Shown piece after piece: positions 32,930 through 41,535 of a stretch of 64,000 bases of DNA. The stretch spans positions 335,368-399,367 of the forward strand of contig NZ_LMPJ01000010.1 in NCBI RefSeq assembly GCF_001424585.1. The letters are read 5' to 3'. Source of the DNA: Chryseobacterium sp. Leaf180. Its GTDB lineage: Bacteria; Bacteroidota; Bacteroidia; Flavobacteriales; Weeksellaceae. Within the stretch, counting starts at the first letter, position 1, and each line of letters opens with the position of its first letter. The notes beneath the pieces were generated by a model. The model made no database searches. It was not told the origin of the DNA and worked only from the letters and a program-made list of their open reading frames with translations. Made by a program: the position numbers and the translations under genes.

Positions 32930-34651
32930 ATGGATACAGCCATTCAGCCAAAAACAAAGCACCCAAAAGGATTGTGGGTTCTATTTGGAACAGAAATGTG
33001 GGAGCGTTTCAATTTTTATGGAATGAGAGCATTGCTTACCTTATTTATGGTAAACTCTCTCCTGATTAAAGAAGCAGATGCAGCGATTATTTATGGAGGA
33101 TTTTTGGCATTGTGCTATCTGACACCGCTTTTGGGAGGTTTTATTGCAGATAAATATATTGGCAATAGAAACGCGATTCTAATTGGTGGAACTTTAATGG
33201 CCATCGGCCAGTTGCTTCTGTTTTTCAGTGCATCTACTTTTTCTGCAAACCTTGGTGGTGCAAAAACTTTAATGTGGCTTGCATTATTCATCATCATTTT
33301 TGGAAATGGTTTTTTTAAGCCGAATATTTCCTCAATGGTTGGAAGTCTTTACCCGAAACAGGAAAAATCTAAGCTTGATTCTGCATTTACGATCTTCTAT
33401 ATGGGGATTAACATTGGGGCATTTTTAGGACAGTTCATCTGCCCATATCTTGGTGATGTAAAAGATGCTTCTACTGGAGTAAGAGATATTTTTGCTTTCA
33501 AATGGGGCTTTTTAGCTGCATCAATCGCAATGCTTGTCGGTACAGTAACGTTTTTTATTCTTAAAAATAAATACGTTGTAACGCCGGAGGGCAGACCGAT
33601 CGGAGGTTTACCGAAAAACAGTACGCAGGAAGATTTTGAAGAAGGCGAAACACAAACCGCAAAATTCTCAGGAAAAAATATGGGAATTGCTGCTATACTT
33701 TTTGTTGTACTTTTCTTCGTTTTCAGATACGTTTTGGTGGCCGAACTTGGTTTCTCATCTGTAGGAATGGGACAGTTAATCAAAGGTCTTATCTATCCTT
33801 TCATCTACGCTGCAGGTATTTCTTTGGCATTTTTGATCATGAGTTCTGCAGAGAATAAAGTGGAAAGACAAAGAATCTGGGTAATTTATATCGTATCTTT
33901 TTTCATCATTTTCTTCTGGGCAGCTTTCGAGCAGGCAGGTTCATCTTTAACATTTATCGCAGACAATCAAACCGACAGAAATATTTTCGGATGGAATATG
34001 CCACCGTCAATGGTGCAGATCTTCAACGGATTATTTGTAGTTCTTTTGGCTTTACCTTTCAGTTTGCTTTGGGATAAATTGAGAGCTAAAGGAAAAGAGC
34101 CGGTTTCGCCAATGAAGCAGGCCATGGGTCTTGCTTTAATCGCTTTGAGTTATTTCATCATCGCGTACAACGTAAAAGATTTAGGCAACAGTGGAATGCT
34201 TGCGATCAAATGGTTGATCTTACTGTATCTGATCCAGACCATGGGCGAGCTTTGCCTTTCACCAATCGGTTTGTCATTGGTTGGCAAACTGGCTCCAAAA
34301 AGATTTGCTTCTTTGCTATACGGTGTATTTTTTATCTCTAATGCTGCAGGTTACGCTTTGGCGGGTTCTTTGGGAGCAATTATACCGGCAACAGGTGATA
34401 AATTTGTTAAGGCTGAAAAATTAGGGGTAAATCTTCAGGATGTTTTAGACAAAAAAGTAACGCTTACCGCTCAGCAGGCAGCTTTGTTTGAAAAAGAACA
34501 GATTCCAACTGCTAATACGTCATTTGCAGGTGTTGAAATTCACAATTTATTTGAATTTTTCATGGTGTTTGTAGTCCTTTGTGGAATTGCTGCGGTAATT
34601 CTGGCATTGCTTTCTCCAAGACTAAAAAAAATGATGAACGGCGTAGGCTAA
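32930..34651 (+). CDS. Proton-dependent oligopeptide (POT) transporter 2
   Basis: A 573-residue MFS peptide:proton symporter. The start GTEMWERFNFYGMRALL (about 20-36) is the ExxER region. GNGFFKPNISSMVG (about 124-137) and IFYMGINIGAF (about 154-164) match the POT signature, and LSPIGLSLVGKLAPKRFASLLYG is in the C-terminal half. About 14 membrane segments are predicted by eye. The C-terminal half also has a polar loop (about 490-540) before the last helix. It has a strong promoter and a terminator, so it is probably expressed alone rather than as an operon with POT 1. Confidence 0.93.
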   Translation: MDTAIQPKTKHPKGLWVLFGTEMWERFNFYGMRALLTLFMVNSLLIKEADAAIIYGGFLALCYLTPLLGGFIADKYIGNRNAILIGGTLMAIGQLLLFFSASTFSANLGGAKTLMWLALFIIIFGNGFFKPNISSMVGSLYPKQEKSKLDSAFTIFYMGINIGAFLGQFICPYLGDVKDASTGVRDIFAFKWGFLAASIAMLVGTVTFFILKNKYVVTPEGRPIGGLPKNSTQEDFEEGETQTAKFSGKNMGIAAILFVVLFFVFRYVLVAELGFSSVGMGQLIKGLIYPFIYAAGISLAFLIMSSAENKVERQRIWVIYIVSFFIIFFWAAFEQAGSSLTFIADNQTDRNIFGWNMPPSMVQIFNGLFVVLLALPFSLLWDKLRAKGKEPVSPMKQAMGLALIALSYFIIAYNVKDLGNSGMLAIKWLILLYLIQTMGELCLSPIGLSLVGKLAPKRFASLLYGVFFISNAAGYALAGSLGAIIPATGDKFVKAEKLGVNLQDVLDKKVTLTAQQAALFEKEQIPTANTSFAGVEIHNLFEFFMVFVVLCGIAAVILALLSPRLKKMMNGVG

Positions 34652-34673
34652 TCAACATTTTATATAAAAACAC

Positions 34674-34700
34674 AACCTCTGATTTTTCAGAGGTTTTTTT
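34674..34700 (+). terminator. Terminator after POT transporter 2
   Basis: AACCTCTGA and TCAGAGGTT form a perfect 9-bp stem with a T4 loop, then a T7 run. Confidence 0.85.
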
Positions 34701-34752
34701 CTTTACATTCGTATCTTCTTTTTAATTTAAATTATTACAATTTTAAAAAATC

Positions 34753-36426
34753 ATGAATCTCACCATCGAAGAAATACAAGACTTTAAAGGTAAATATCCC
34801 AAGCAGATCTGGAGCCTTTTCTTCTCCGAAATGTGGGAACGTTTCTGCTTCTACGGAATGCGCGGAATGTTGGTTTTCTTCATGATTTCGCAGTTGAATT
34901 TCCACGAAAAGGAAGCCAATCTTCAGTACGGTGCGACGCAGGCTTTCGTGTATGCCTTCACTTTCGTCGGCGGTCTTTTTGCTGATAAAATTTTAGGATT
35001 CAGGAAATCTCTGTTTTGGGGCGGACTTCTCATGATTGTCGGAAGTTTAATCTTGGCTGCAGATCCGCATCAGTTTTTCTTTTTGGGAATTGCTTTCACC
35101 GTTGTTGGAACCGGTTTTTTTAAACCTAATATTTCCTCAATGGTCGGTCAGCTATATAAACCAAATGATTCACGTGCCGACGCCGGTTTTTCACTGTTCT
35201 ACGCTGGAATCAATCTTGGCGCCCTTCTCGGCGGTTATCTCTGCATCGCGATCGGTAAAGGTGAACTTTTCGCAAACTACATTCCTGAAGCGCTTCGCTG
35301 GAATGTGGCCTTTGGTTTCGCTGCAATTGTCATGGTGATAAGTCTGATTAATTTTGTATTTACTCAAAAATCTTTAGGCCCGATTGGTTTAGAACCAAAA
35401 CTTCCGCAGGCGCTTACGAAAAAAAACGTGAGAAACTTTATCATCGGCGCTGTTTTAATTTTTCTGTTTTTAGGAAGAATGCTCATTCGGTATTTAGACA
35501 GCGAAAAAACTTTTGTCACAGGAAATTTACTGATTTTCGCGGCAGTTTTGTTCACGATTATTTATGCAACAATCTGCTATCTTTTCTACAAAGGCGGAAA
35601 ATCTCTGAAATTTGCCGTTTACATTCTGTCACTGGTTTTTGTACCGATTATTATGCTAATGGTCTCGGTGCCGCAATACACCAATTATTTCATGGCGATC
35701 GTCGGTCCGCTTACATTACTGTATCTGTTTTATGAAATGACAAAAGTGACGCCTGCCGAACGGAAAAAACTTTGGGCAGCATTAATTTTCATTTTGTTTT
35801 CCATTGTTTTCTGGGGAATTTATGAGCAGAGCGGCGGCTCGTTAAGTATTTTCGCCGCAAAAAACTTGAATAAAGATCTCTTAAATCTCGATCCGAACGG
35901 TGTTAATAATTCTGCCGGTGCGTTTTTTATTATCTTTCTCGCTCCACTCGTTGGTCTGTTATGGATTTGGATGAGCAAAAAAAGGATTGAACCCAACACG
36001 ATTATTAAATTCGGGCTCGGTTTTATATTTCTTGGCCTTGGATATTATGTTCTCTTTGCCACCCGTTTTTTCGCCGATCTGCAGGGGATTACATCATTAA
36101 ATTTCTTCACCTTAGCTTTACTGATCATCACTTTAGGCGAACTTTGCCTCTCTCCCATCGGACTTTCGATTATGACAAAACTTTCCACCAAAAATCTGCA
36201 GGGAATGATGATGGGACTTTGGTTTCTCGCGTCCGCCTACGGACAGTACGTTGCCGGAATCATTGGGGCAGAATTGGCAACCGCCAAAGAAGGTTCAACC
36301 AATTACGACGCTCTTTTAGCATACACCGAAGGTTACCGAGATCTGGCCATCTATGCCGTAATCGCCGGGGTGGTATTGATTTTGATCTCCCCACTTGTGA
36401 GAAAACTCATGCAGGAAGTAAAGTAA
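34753..36426 (+). CDS. Proton-dependent oligopeptide (POT) transporter 3
   Basis: A 557-residue POT symporter. FSEMWERFCFYGMRGML (about 24-40) is the ExxER motif. GTGFFKPNISSMVGQLY and LFYAGINLGALLG match the signature region, and LSPIGLSIMTKLSTKNLQGMMMG lies in the C-terminal half. It is more similar to POT 2 than to POT 1 around the first helix (FYGMR). No promoter box was found in the 70 bases before the ATG. The thioredoxin-like gene follows 28 bases later and is probably co-transcribed. Confidence 0.93.
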   Translation: MNLTIEEIQDFKGKYPKQIWSLFFSEMWERFCFYGMRGMLVFFMISQLNFHEKEANLQYGATQAFVYAFTFVGGLFADKILGFRKSLFWGGLLMIVGSLILAADPHQFFFLGIAFTVVGTGFFKPNISSMVGQLYKPNDSRADAGFSLFYAGINLGALLGGYLCIAIGKGELFANYIPEALRWNVAFGFAAIVMVISLINFVFTQKSLGPIGLEPKLPQALTKKNVRNFIIGAVLIFLFLGRMLIRYLDSEKTFVTGNLLIFAAVLFTIIYATICYLFYKGGKSLKFAVYILSLVFVPIIMLMVSVPQYTNYFMAIVGPLTLLYLFYEMTKVTPAERKKLWAALIFILFSIVFWGIYEQSGGSLSIFAAKNLNKDLLNLDPNGVNNSAGAFFIIFLAPLVGLLWIWMSKKRIEPNTIIKFGLGFIFLGLGYYVLFATRFFADLQGITSLNFFTLALLIITLGELCLSPIGLSIMTKLSTKNLQGMMMGLWFLASAYGQYVAGIIGAELATAKEGSTNYDALLAYTEGYRDLAIYAVIAGVVLILISPLVRKLMQEVK

Positions 36427-36454
36427 TTTTCTGCTAAAACCGTTTTTAAATTTT

Positions 36455-36988
36455 ATGAAAAAGTTTGCAGTCCTCATATTACTTTTAATTTTAAATTTCA
36501 ACCATGCACAAATACAGTGGATGAGCATCGATCAGGCTCTTGAAGCCCAGAAAACGCAACCCAAAAAAATCCTGATCGATTTCTACGCAGACTGGTGCGG
36601 TCCGTGCAAAATCATGGAAAAGAAAACCTACGGAAATACTGTCATCGCATCATTTATTAATGAAAATTATTATCCGGTAAAGTTTAATGCAGAAGAAAAG
36701 AAGCAGCTTGAAATCTACGGAAGAAAGTTCTCTAATGAAAATATCTCGCAACGGAAGGGAAGAAATTCTTTGCACCAGTTTACACAATTTATGAATGTAA
36801 ATGCCGTTCCGAGCACTGTTTTTCTCGATGAAAAAGGCGCACCAATCACGATTCTATCTGGAGAACTGACTGCCGGCGAACTGGAGCCTTATCTTTCGCT
36901 CATTTCAAATGACGATTATAAAAAAATAAAAACCCGCGAAGAATGGGAAGGTTATCAGAAAAAGTTTAAATCTAAACTGAAAGATTAG
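36455..36988 (+). CDS. Thioredoxin-like protein, exported
   Basis: A 177-residue protein with a signal peptide (first about 18 residues, ending NHAQ) and a thioredoxin fold with active site DFYADWCGPCK (about 43-53). The cis-proline segment is AVPSTVFLDEKG (about 114-125). It belongs to the DUF255/thioredoxin_7-like exported disulfide reductases. There is an inserted basic stretch (about 85-105) before the cis-Pro loop. Periplasmic thiol-disulfide exchange is inferred; the partner is unknown. It is 28 bases after POT 3 and is followed by a terminator. Confidence 0.88.
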   Translation: MKKFAVLILLLILNFNHAQIQWMSIDQALEAQKTQPKKILIDFYADWCGPCKIMEKKTYGNTVIASFINENYYPVKFNAEEKKQLEIYGRKFSNENISQRKGRNSLHQFTQFMNVNAVPSTVFLDEKGAPITILSGELTAGELEPYLSLISNDDYKKIKTREEWEGYQKKFKSKLKD

Positions 36989-37011
36989 CCTTCAAAAAAT
37001 CAAAATACATT

Positions 37012-37037
37012 AAGCTTTCGTCATCGGAAGCTTTTTT
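37012..37037 (+). terminator. Terminator after the thioredoxin-like gene
   Basis: AAGCTTTCG and CGGAAGCTT form a stem with one G-T pair, followed by T6. It lies 44 bases before the chosen recG start. Confidence 0.8.
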
Positions 37038-37081
37038 AATGCTTTAAAAATGCCGAAATTTACGGTGCTAAATATGATCTT

Positions 37082-39166
37082 CTGACTTTAGAAACTCCCA
37101 TAGAATACGTAAAAGGAATCGGTTCCGAACGCGCCAAACTTATTAAAAATGTATTGGGAATTTCGACTGTGGATGATTTTCTTAATTTTTTCCCGATACG
37201 GTATTTAGATAAAAGCCAAGTTTTTACCGTTTCTCAATTGCAGGAAACGCCTAATGAGGTTCAGCTTAAAGGAAAAATTATCGCTGTGCAGGAAATCGCC
37301 ACTGGAAAAATGAAAAGGCTCACCGCGAAATTTCAGGATGCGACAGGCACATTGGATCTGGTTTGGTTTCAATATTCTAAATGGCTCAAAGAGCAGCTTC
37401 CGGTGAATCAGGAAGTCTATATTTTTGGGAAACTTAATCTGTTTAATCAGCAGTTTTCGATGCCGCATCCGGAAATTGAAGCGGTAGAAAGTAAAAATAA
37501 CGACACGCGTCTGCAGCCGCTTTATCCGAGTTCCGAAAAGCTCACGAAACGCGGCATGAGCCAGAAATATTTTCAGAATATTCTGAAAACCATCTGTCGC
37601 GAAATTCCGCAGCTTATCGAAGAAAATCTGCCTGAAGAACTGATGAAGTCGATGAAGTTTTTATCACGCCAAAGAACCTATGTTAATATTCATTTTCCTA
37701 AAAACCAGCTTTTTTACGAAGCAGCGAACAGACGTCTCAAGTTCGAAGAATCATTCTTTTTTCAGTTGGGATATGCTTTAAAAAAACTGCATCACAAAAC
37801 GCAGTCGGTGGGAAATCCGTTTTCGATTGTGGGCGATCATTTTGTAGATTTTTACGAAAATCATTTGCCTTTTGAATTGACCAATGCGCAGAAAAGAGTT
37901 TTGAAGGAGATAAGAACCGACATGAAAAAGCCCATTCAGATGAACCGTCTTCTGCAGGGCGATGTTGGTTCCGGAAAAACGATGGTGGCGCTTCTGACGA
38001 TGCTCATCGCGATGGATAACGGTTTTCAAAGCTGCATCATGGCGCCGACAGAAATTCTTGCGCAGCAACATTACAACGGTATTAAAGATCTTTTGAAAGA
38101 CACGCGGGTAAAAGTAAGTTTACTGACCGGTTCGGTAAAAACTTCCGCAAGAAGAATCATTCACGAAGAACTTGAAAACGGCGAACTTTCGATTCTGGTA
38201 GGAACACACGCCGTTTTGGAAGATAAAGTGAAATTTAAAAATCTCGGTCTGGCGATTATCGACGAGCAGCACCGTTTTGGAGTCGCGCAGCGGGCAAAAC
38301 TTTGGGCAAAAAACAGAATTCCGCCGCATATTCTGGTGATGACGGCAACGCCGATTCCGCGAACGCTGGCAATGAGTTTTTATTCTGACCTCGATGTTTC
38401 GGTGATCGACGAGCTTCCGATTGGTCGAAAAGCGATTATCACGGCTCATAGAAAGGAAAAAGACCGCAATTATGTATACCAGTTTTGCCACGAGGAAATC
38501 CGGAAAGGTCGCCAGATTTATTTTGTCTATCCGCTCATCGAAGAATCGGAAACTTTGGATTATAAAAATCTCATGGAAGGTCTGGAGCATGTGATGGATA
38601 ACTTTTCAAATTACAACGTTACAATGCTCCACGGAAGAATGAAACCTGCTGAAAAAGATGCAGCGATGAATTATTTCGCTTCAGGAAATTCACAGATTAT
38701 GGTTGCGACAACGGTGATTGAAGTGGGCGTCAACGTACCAAATGCTTCGGTGATGGTGATTGAAAGTGCTGAAAGATTCGGGCTTTCACAACTTCATCAG
38801 CTTCGCGGTCGCGTGGGTAGAGGCGCCGAGCAGAGCTACTGCATCTTAATGACGTCGGATAAACTCTCGAAAGAAAGCCGCACGAGAATAAAAACCATGA
38901 CGGAAACCAATGACGGTTTCAAAATTTCTGAGGTTGATATGCAGCTTCGTGGTCCGGGAGATATTTTGGGAACGCAGCAAAGTGGCGTGGTTGATTTCAA
39001 AAAACTGGATCTTGTAAACGATGGTGAAATTATCCAGATTACTAAAAAATTGGTGGAAAAAATCTTAGAAATCGATCCTCATCTTACAAGAATTGAGCAT
39101 CAGATCATAAAAAATTTTTACTTAAAAAATTATAAAGGGAAAAATAAGTGGAGTAAGATATCGTAA
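37082..39166 (+). CDS. recG: ATP-dependent DNA helicase RecG, start codon uncertain
   Basis: RecG remodels stalled replication forks and Holliday junctions. The helicase domains are clear: Walker A GDVGSGKT (about 293-300), DEQHRFG (394-400), MTATPIPRTLAMS and QLRGRVGRG. The wedge domain is at the N-terminus. The first ATG/GTG/TTG in frame is a TTG at 37154, which would cut off the conserved TLETPIEYVKGIGSERAKL segment. In that frame an upstream CTG at 37082 gives a normal start. An ATG at 37074 is out of frame by one base, so either CTG is used or one base is missing in this assembly. With CTG the protein has 694 residues, close to the family's length. Confidence 0.85.
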   Translation: MTLETPIEYVKGIGSERAKLIKNVLGISTVDDFLNFFPIRYLDKSQVFTVSQLQETPNEVQLKGKIIAVQEIATGKMKRLTAKFQDATGTLDLVWFQYSKWLKEQLPVNQEVYIFGKLNLFNQQFSMPHPEIEAVESKNNDTRLQPLYPSSEKLTKRGMSQKYFQNILKTICREIPQLIEENLPEELMKSMKFLSRQRTYVNIHFPKNQLFYEAANRRLKFEESFFFQLGYALKKLHHKTQSVGNPFSIVGDHFVDFYENHLPFELTNAQKRVLKEIRTDMKKPIQMNRLLQGDVGSGKTMVALLTMLIAMDNGFQSCIMAPTEILAQQHYNGIKDLLKDTRVKVSLLTGSVKTSARRIIHEELENGELSILVGTHAVLEDKVKFKNLGLAIIDEQHRFGVAQRAKLWAKNRIPPHILVMTATPIPRTLAMSFYSDLDVSVIDELPIGRKAIITAHRKEKDRNYVYQFCHEEIRKGRQIYFVYPLIEESETLDYKNLMEGLEHVMDNFSNYNVTMLHGRMKPAEKDAAMNYFASGNSQIMVATTVIEVGVNVPNASVMVIESAERFGLSQLHQLRGRVGRGAEQSYCILMTSDKLSKESRTRIKTMTETNDGFKISEVDMQLRGPGDILGTQQSGVVDFKKLDLVNDGEIIQITKKLVEKILEIDPHLTRIEHQIIKNFYLKNYKGKNKWSKIS

Positions 39167-39190
39167 CAATAATTAAAAACTCCTCTTTGT

Positions 39191-39472
39191 TTATAAATCT
39201 CTCCTACCGTCCCAGATAGAAAGAACCTTAATCTGAACGTCCGAAAAATCGTAAAACATCAGATAATTTCTAACAATTTTTACTCTGCCATCTTTCAAAT
39301 CTGTTTCACGCCCAATTTTCGGGTTATCTGCAAGTTGCTTAAGAGTCTTAATGAAAAGTTTGTTCAACTTAACACTGTAAGTTTTTGATTTATTATTTTC
39401 AATCCAAAACTTAAGAATTTCTTTCCTTTCAGAATTTGCTTCCTTTGTCCAAATTATTTTTCTTGAAGCCAT
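39191..39472 (-). CDS. ParE/RelE-type toxin of a type II toxin-antitoxin pair
   Basis: A 93-residue basic protein of the ParE/RelE superfamily. The N-terminus MASRKIIWTKEANSERKEILKFW fits the usual two-helix start (here given as IIWTKEANSERKEILKFW). The core has LKQLADNPKIGRET and the terminal strand IKVLSIWDGRRDL. ParE toxins target gyrase and RelE toxins cleave mRNA; sequence alone does not decide. Its start overlaps the antitoxin's end by 19 bases. The gene lies 24 bases from the convergent recG. Confidence 0.82.
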   Translation of the reverse strand: MASRKIIWTKEANSERKEILKFWIENNKSKTYSVKLNKLFIKTLKQLADNPKIGRETDLKDGRVKIVRNYLMFYDFSDVQIKVLSIWDGRRDL

Positions 39473-39678
39473 TTTTCAATTTCATTATTTGCTTCATCTT
39501 CTGTAAGAATTTCATCATTTTGAGCTTTTAAAAGTCTCTCTCTCTGCTCATCGCTTAACTGAAAAATGGATGAATCCTGTTCGAAATCTAAGAAACTTGT
39601 AATTTCGTCTATGAGTCGAGATTCTTTCAGATTTGCGATTCGATTGATCAAAGCTAATTTAACTTCTGCTGCATTCAT
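39454..39678 (-). CDS. Antitoxin of a type II toxin-antitoxin pair
   Basis: A 74-residue acidic protein, first gene of the pair. The C-terminal half (about 50-74: NDEILTEDEANNEIEKWLQEK) resembles the toxin-wrapping tail of addiction-module antitoxins of the ParD-like group. A DNA-binding domain is not obvious in the N-terminal half. It overlaps the toxin by 19 bases, so the two are translationally coupled, as in most such modules. Assignment rests on context and size. Confidence 0.75.
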   Translation of the reverse strand: MNAAEVKLALINRIANLKESRLIDEITSFLDFEQDSSIFQLSDEQRERLLKAQNDEILTEDEANNEIEKWLQEK

Positions 39679-39694
39679 GGTTTTATTATTTGTT

Positions 39695-39726
39695 CAAATT
39701 TACAAATTATGTGAAAACGTAATCAA
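39695..39726 (-). promoter_or_regulatory. Promoter of the toxin-antitoxin pair
   Basis: On the minus strand, TTG (39724-39726), 21 bases, then TAAATTTG (39695-39702), 16 bases before the antitoxin ATG. Spacing is at the long end of the consensus. Confidence 0.5.
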
Positions 39727-39730
39727 CATC

Positions 39731-40228
39731 TTATATATATTTCTCCATCAGATAATCATCCATTAAAAAGTCTTCTCCAATGTCAAAAACGCCTTCATCA
39801 TACACTTTGTAACCTTGTGATTCATAAAAGCTTTTTGCCGGATTATACTTATTCACGTTTAAAATAATTCGGCTGTCGCCGCTGGCTTTGGTTTTCTCCG
39901 CTAAAAATTCGAGGGCTTTTTTTCCCAGACCTTTACCTTTACTTTCCGGTACGAGATACAGGCGGTGAAGTTTGGTCGTGTTTTCTTCGTAATGATTTTC
40001 ATAACCGACAAATCCGTCATAAATATTTGAAATTTCATCATAAATCAGGAAATAATGATAATCCGGATTTTGCATCTGCGCAGAAATTTCTTCTTCAGAA
40101 TACATCGTATCGAGCATATATTTCATCTGTTCTCCCGACAGAATTTCGGCGTACGCGTTTTCCCACGACCTTTTCGCCAGATCTTGGATCAACGGAATAT
40201 CTTTTTCTGTTGCTTTGATTATTTTCAT
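39731..40228 (-). CDS. GNAT-family N-acetyltransferase
   Basis: A 165-residue acetyl-CoA-dependent acetyltransferase. The pyrophosphate-binding motif is LVPESKGKGLGKKALEFL (about 93-110), with the Q/RxxGxG/A-type GKGLGK loop. The beta4-beta5 splay follows (RIILNVNKYNPAKSFYESQGY, here in the part NVNKYNPAKSFYESQGY), where Asn and Tyr are usual catalytic helpers. The substrate cannot be inferred. A 20-21 bp tandem-repeat array lies in its upstream region. Confidence 0.88.
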   Translation of the reverse strand: MKIIKATEKDIPLIQDLAKRSWENAYAEILSGEQMKYMLDTMYSEEEISAQMQNPDYHYFLIYDEISNIYDGFVGYENHYEENTTKLHRLYLVPESKGKGLGKKALEFLAEKTKASGDSRIILNVNKYNPAKSFYESQGYKVYDEGVFDIGEDFLMDDYLMEKYI

Positions 40229-40260
40229 GATAAATCTGTTTTATTTCTTAATTTTCGCGC

Positions 40261-40446
40261 TTGCTGGCTCATTTCTGCGTTTACTGATTCATTTCCGCGC
40301 TTGCTGATCCATTTCCGCGGCTTGCTGACTCATTTCTGCGGGTTGCTGATCCATTTCCGCGGCTTGCTGATCCATTTCTGCGGTTGCTGATCCATTTCTG
40401 CGGGTTGCTGACTCATTTCCGCGGCTTGCTGATTCATTTCCGCGAC
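40261..40446. repeat. Tandem repeat array, nine units of 20-21 bp
   Basis: Nine consecutive units with consensus TTGCTGAYYCATTTCYGCGG plus usually one more base (C or G). They start at 40261, 40281, 40301, 40322, 40343, 40364, 40384, 40405 and 40426. Variation is concentrated at the AYY position and the C/T in CATTTCYG. Because three units have 20 bases and the rest 21, no reading frame is kept across the array. On the minus strand three adjacent 21-bp units would give an Ala-Glu-Met-x-Gln-Gln heptad, but the frame is then lost. It lies between the dapA terminator and the GNAT gene. Confidence 0.95.
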
Positions 40447-40474
40447 TTGCGGTTTGTTGTCTTCGTTTTAAAAT

Positions 40475-40509
40475 AAAAAAGTGAAAAGCATCAATCCTTT
40501 CACTTTTAA
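40475..40509 (-). terminator. Probable terminator after dapA
   Basis: AAAAGTGAAA and TTTCACTTTT pair around an 11-base loop, with T-rich sequence on the minus strand beyond it. It lies about 50 bases after the dapA stop. Confidence 0.6.
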
Positions 40510-40558
40510 TTTTATTACTGTACTTAAAAATTCATAATTGACTCATTGACAGTTCATT

Positions 40559-41431
40559 TTAAATATTCTTCATTTCCGCTTTAATTTTTGCGTGAAGTCC
40601 TTCTGATGCCGGAATAAGAGGAAGTCTGAGATAATTTTGAATAATTCCCATCTCACTCAAAACTGCTTTTATACCACCTGGATTTCCTTCTGCAAAAATA
40701 AGTCGGGTCATTTCTACCAATCTGTTATGAATGTTGTACGCTTCGTCTACTTTTTTCTCAAAACCGAGCTTCACCATCGTAGAAAATTCTTTTGGATACG
40801 CCTGCCCGATTACTGAAATCACTCCTGCTCCACCAGCCAGCGTAACGGGAAGTGTAAATTCGTCGTCACCAGAAACCAGATTAAATCCTTCCGGTTTTTT
40901 TCGCAGAATATCGAAATACTGAAGAATGTTTGGAGCGGCTTCTTTTATTAAAAATAAATTGGGGAATTCATTGGCCAGGCGGAGCGTGGTTTCGGCCTCA
41001 ATATTTTGTCCGGTGCGTGACGGAACATTATAGATAATTATATTTTTACCCGTCGAAGCAAGCATTTTATAATGCTGATAAAGCCCTTCCTGATTGGGTT
41101 TGTTGTAATAAGGCGACACCGAAAGAATGGCTGCAAATTCTGATAAATCGGTTTCCTCGATCTGTTTTTTCACCTCAAGTGTATTGTTTCCGCCGATTCC
41201 CAAAACCAGCGGAATGCGCTTCGCATTTACTTTAATTATATGAGCAATTATCTGTTTCTTTTCATCGCCGGAAAGTGTGGCGGCTTCTGCAGTCGTCCCT
41301 AAAACCACGAGATAATCGGTCCCGTTTTCAATATTATGGTTGATAAGTTTCGTCAGGCTGTTAAAATCTATCGATAAATCTTCGTTGAAAGGCGTAACGA
41401 GTGCTACACCAAGACCTTTTAAAATGCTCAT
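40559..41431 (-). CDS. dapA: 4-hydroxy-tetrahydrodipicolinate synthase
   Basis: Condenses pyruvate with aspartate semialdehyde in lysine and diaminopimelate synthesis. It has 290 residues. The Schiff-base Lys163 is in LIKEAAPN, Tyr134 and Arg139 in IIIYNVPSRTG, and Thr46/Thr47 in VLGTTAEAAT. These match the E. coli residues K161, Y133, R138 and T44/T45 in order and spacing. The start ATG 41431 has a -7 box (TACTTTTG) 19 bases upstream. It is transcribed alone and divergently from the split nucleotidase genes. Confidence 0.96.
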   Translation of the reverse strand: MSILKGLGVALVTPFNEDLSIDFNSLTKLINHNIENGTDYLVVLGTTAEAATLSGDEKKQIIAHIIKVNAKRIPLVLGIGGNNTLEVKKQIEETDLSEFAAILSVSPYYNKPNQEGLYQHYKMLASTGKNIIIYNVPSRTGQNIEAETTLRLANEFPNLFLIKEAAPNILQYFDILRKKPEGFNLVSGDDEFTLPVTLAGGAGVISVIGQAYPKEFSTMVKLGFEKKVDEAYNIHNRLVEMTRLIFAEGNPGGIKAVLSEMGIIQNYLRLPLIPASEGLHAKIKAEMKNI

Positions 41432-41450
41432 TTTGCTGAATTATTTTATT

Positions 41451-41458
41451 CAAAAGTA
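41451..41458 (-). promoter_or_regulatory. Putative -7 box for dapA
   Basis: TACTTTTG on the minus strand, 19 bases upstream of the dapA ATG. It fits TAnnTTTG, but no -33 TTG has good spacing. Confidence 0.35.
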
Positions 41459-41511
41459 ATAATTTACCGCAAGAATTTAGAATAATAAACTCATTTTATT
41501 CTGCATATAAT

Positions 41512-41519
41512 TATATTTG
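41512..41519 (+). promoter_or_regulatory. Putative -7 box for the split nucleotidase genes
   Basis: TATATTTG followed by CA, 16 bases upstream of the ATG. It fits TAnnTTTG. The region is a divergent promoter with dapA. Confidence 0.4.
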
Positions 41520-41535
41520 CATTATACTAGAAAAT

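Noticed and set aside
38120..38590. 156-residue minus-strand open frame inside recG
   Set aside because: It is an antisense shadow of the helicase domain with no family match or plausible start context.
40055..40390. Plus-strand open frame running into the tandem repeats
   Set aside because: It is antisense to the GNAT gene and its C-terminus is only the repeat translated (LIHFRGL-type units).
40261..40446. CRISPR array
   Set aside because: The units abut without unique spacers and are 20-21 bp, shorter than CRISPR repeats; no cas genes are nearby.
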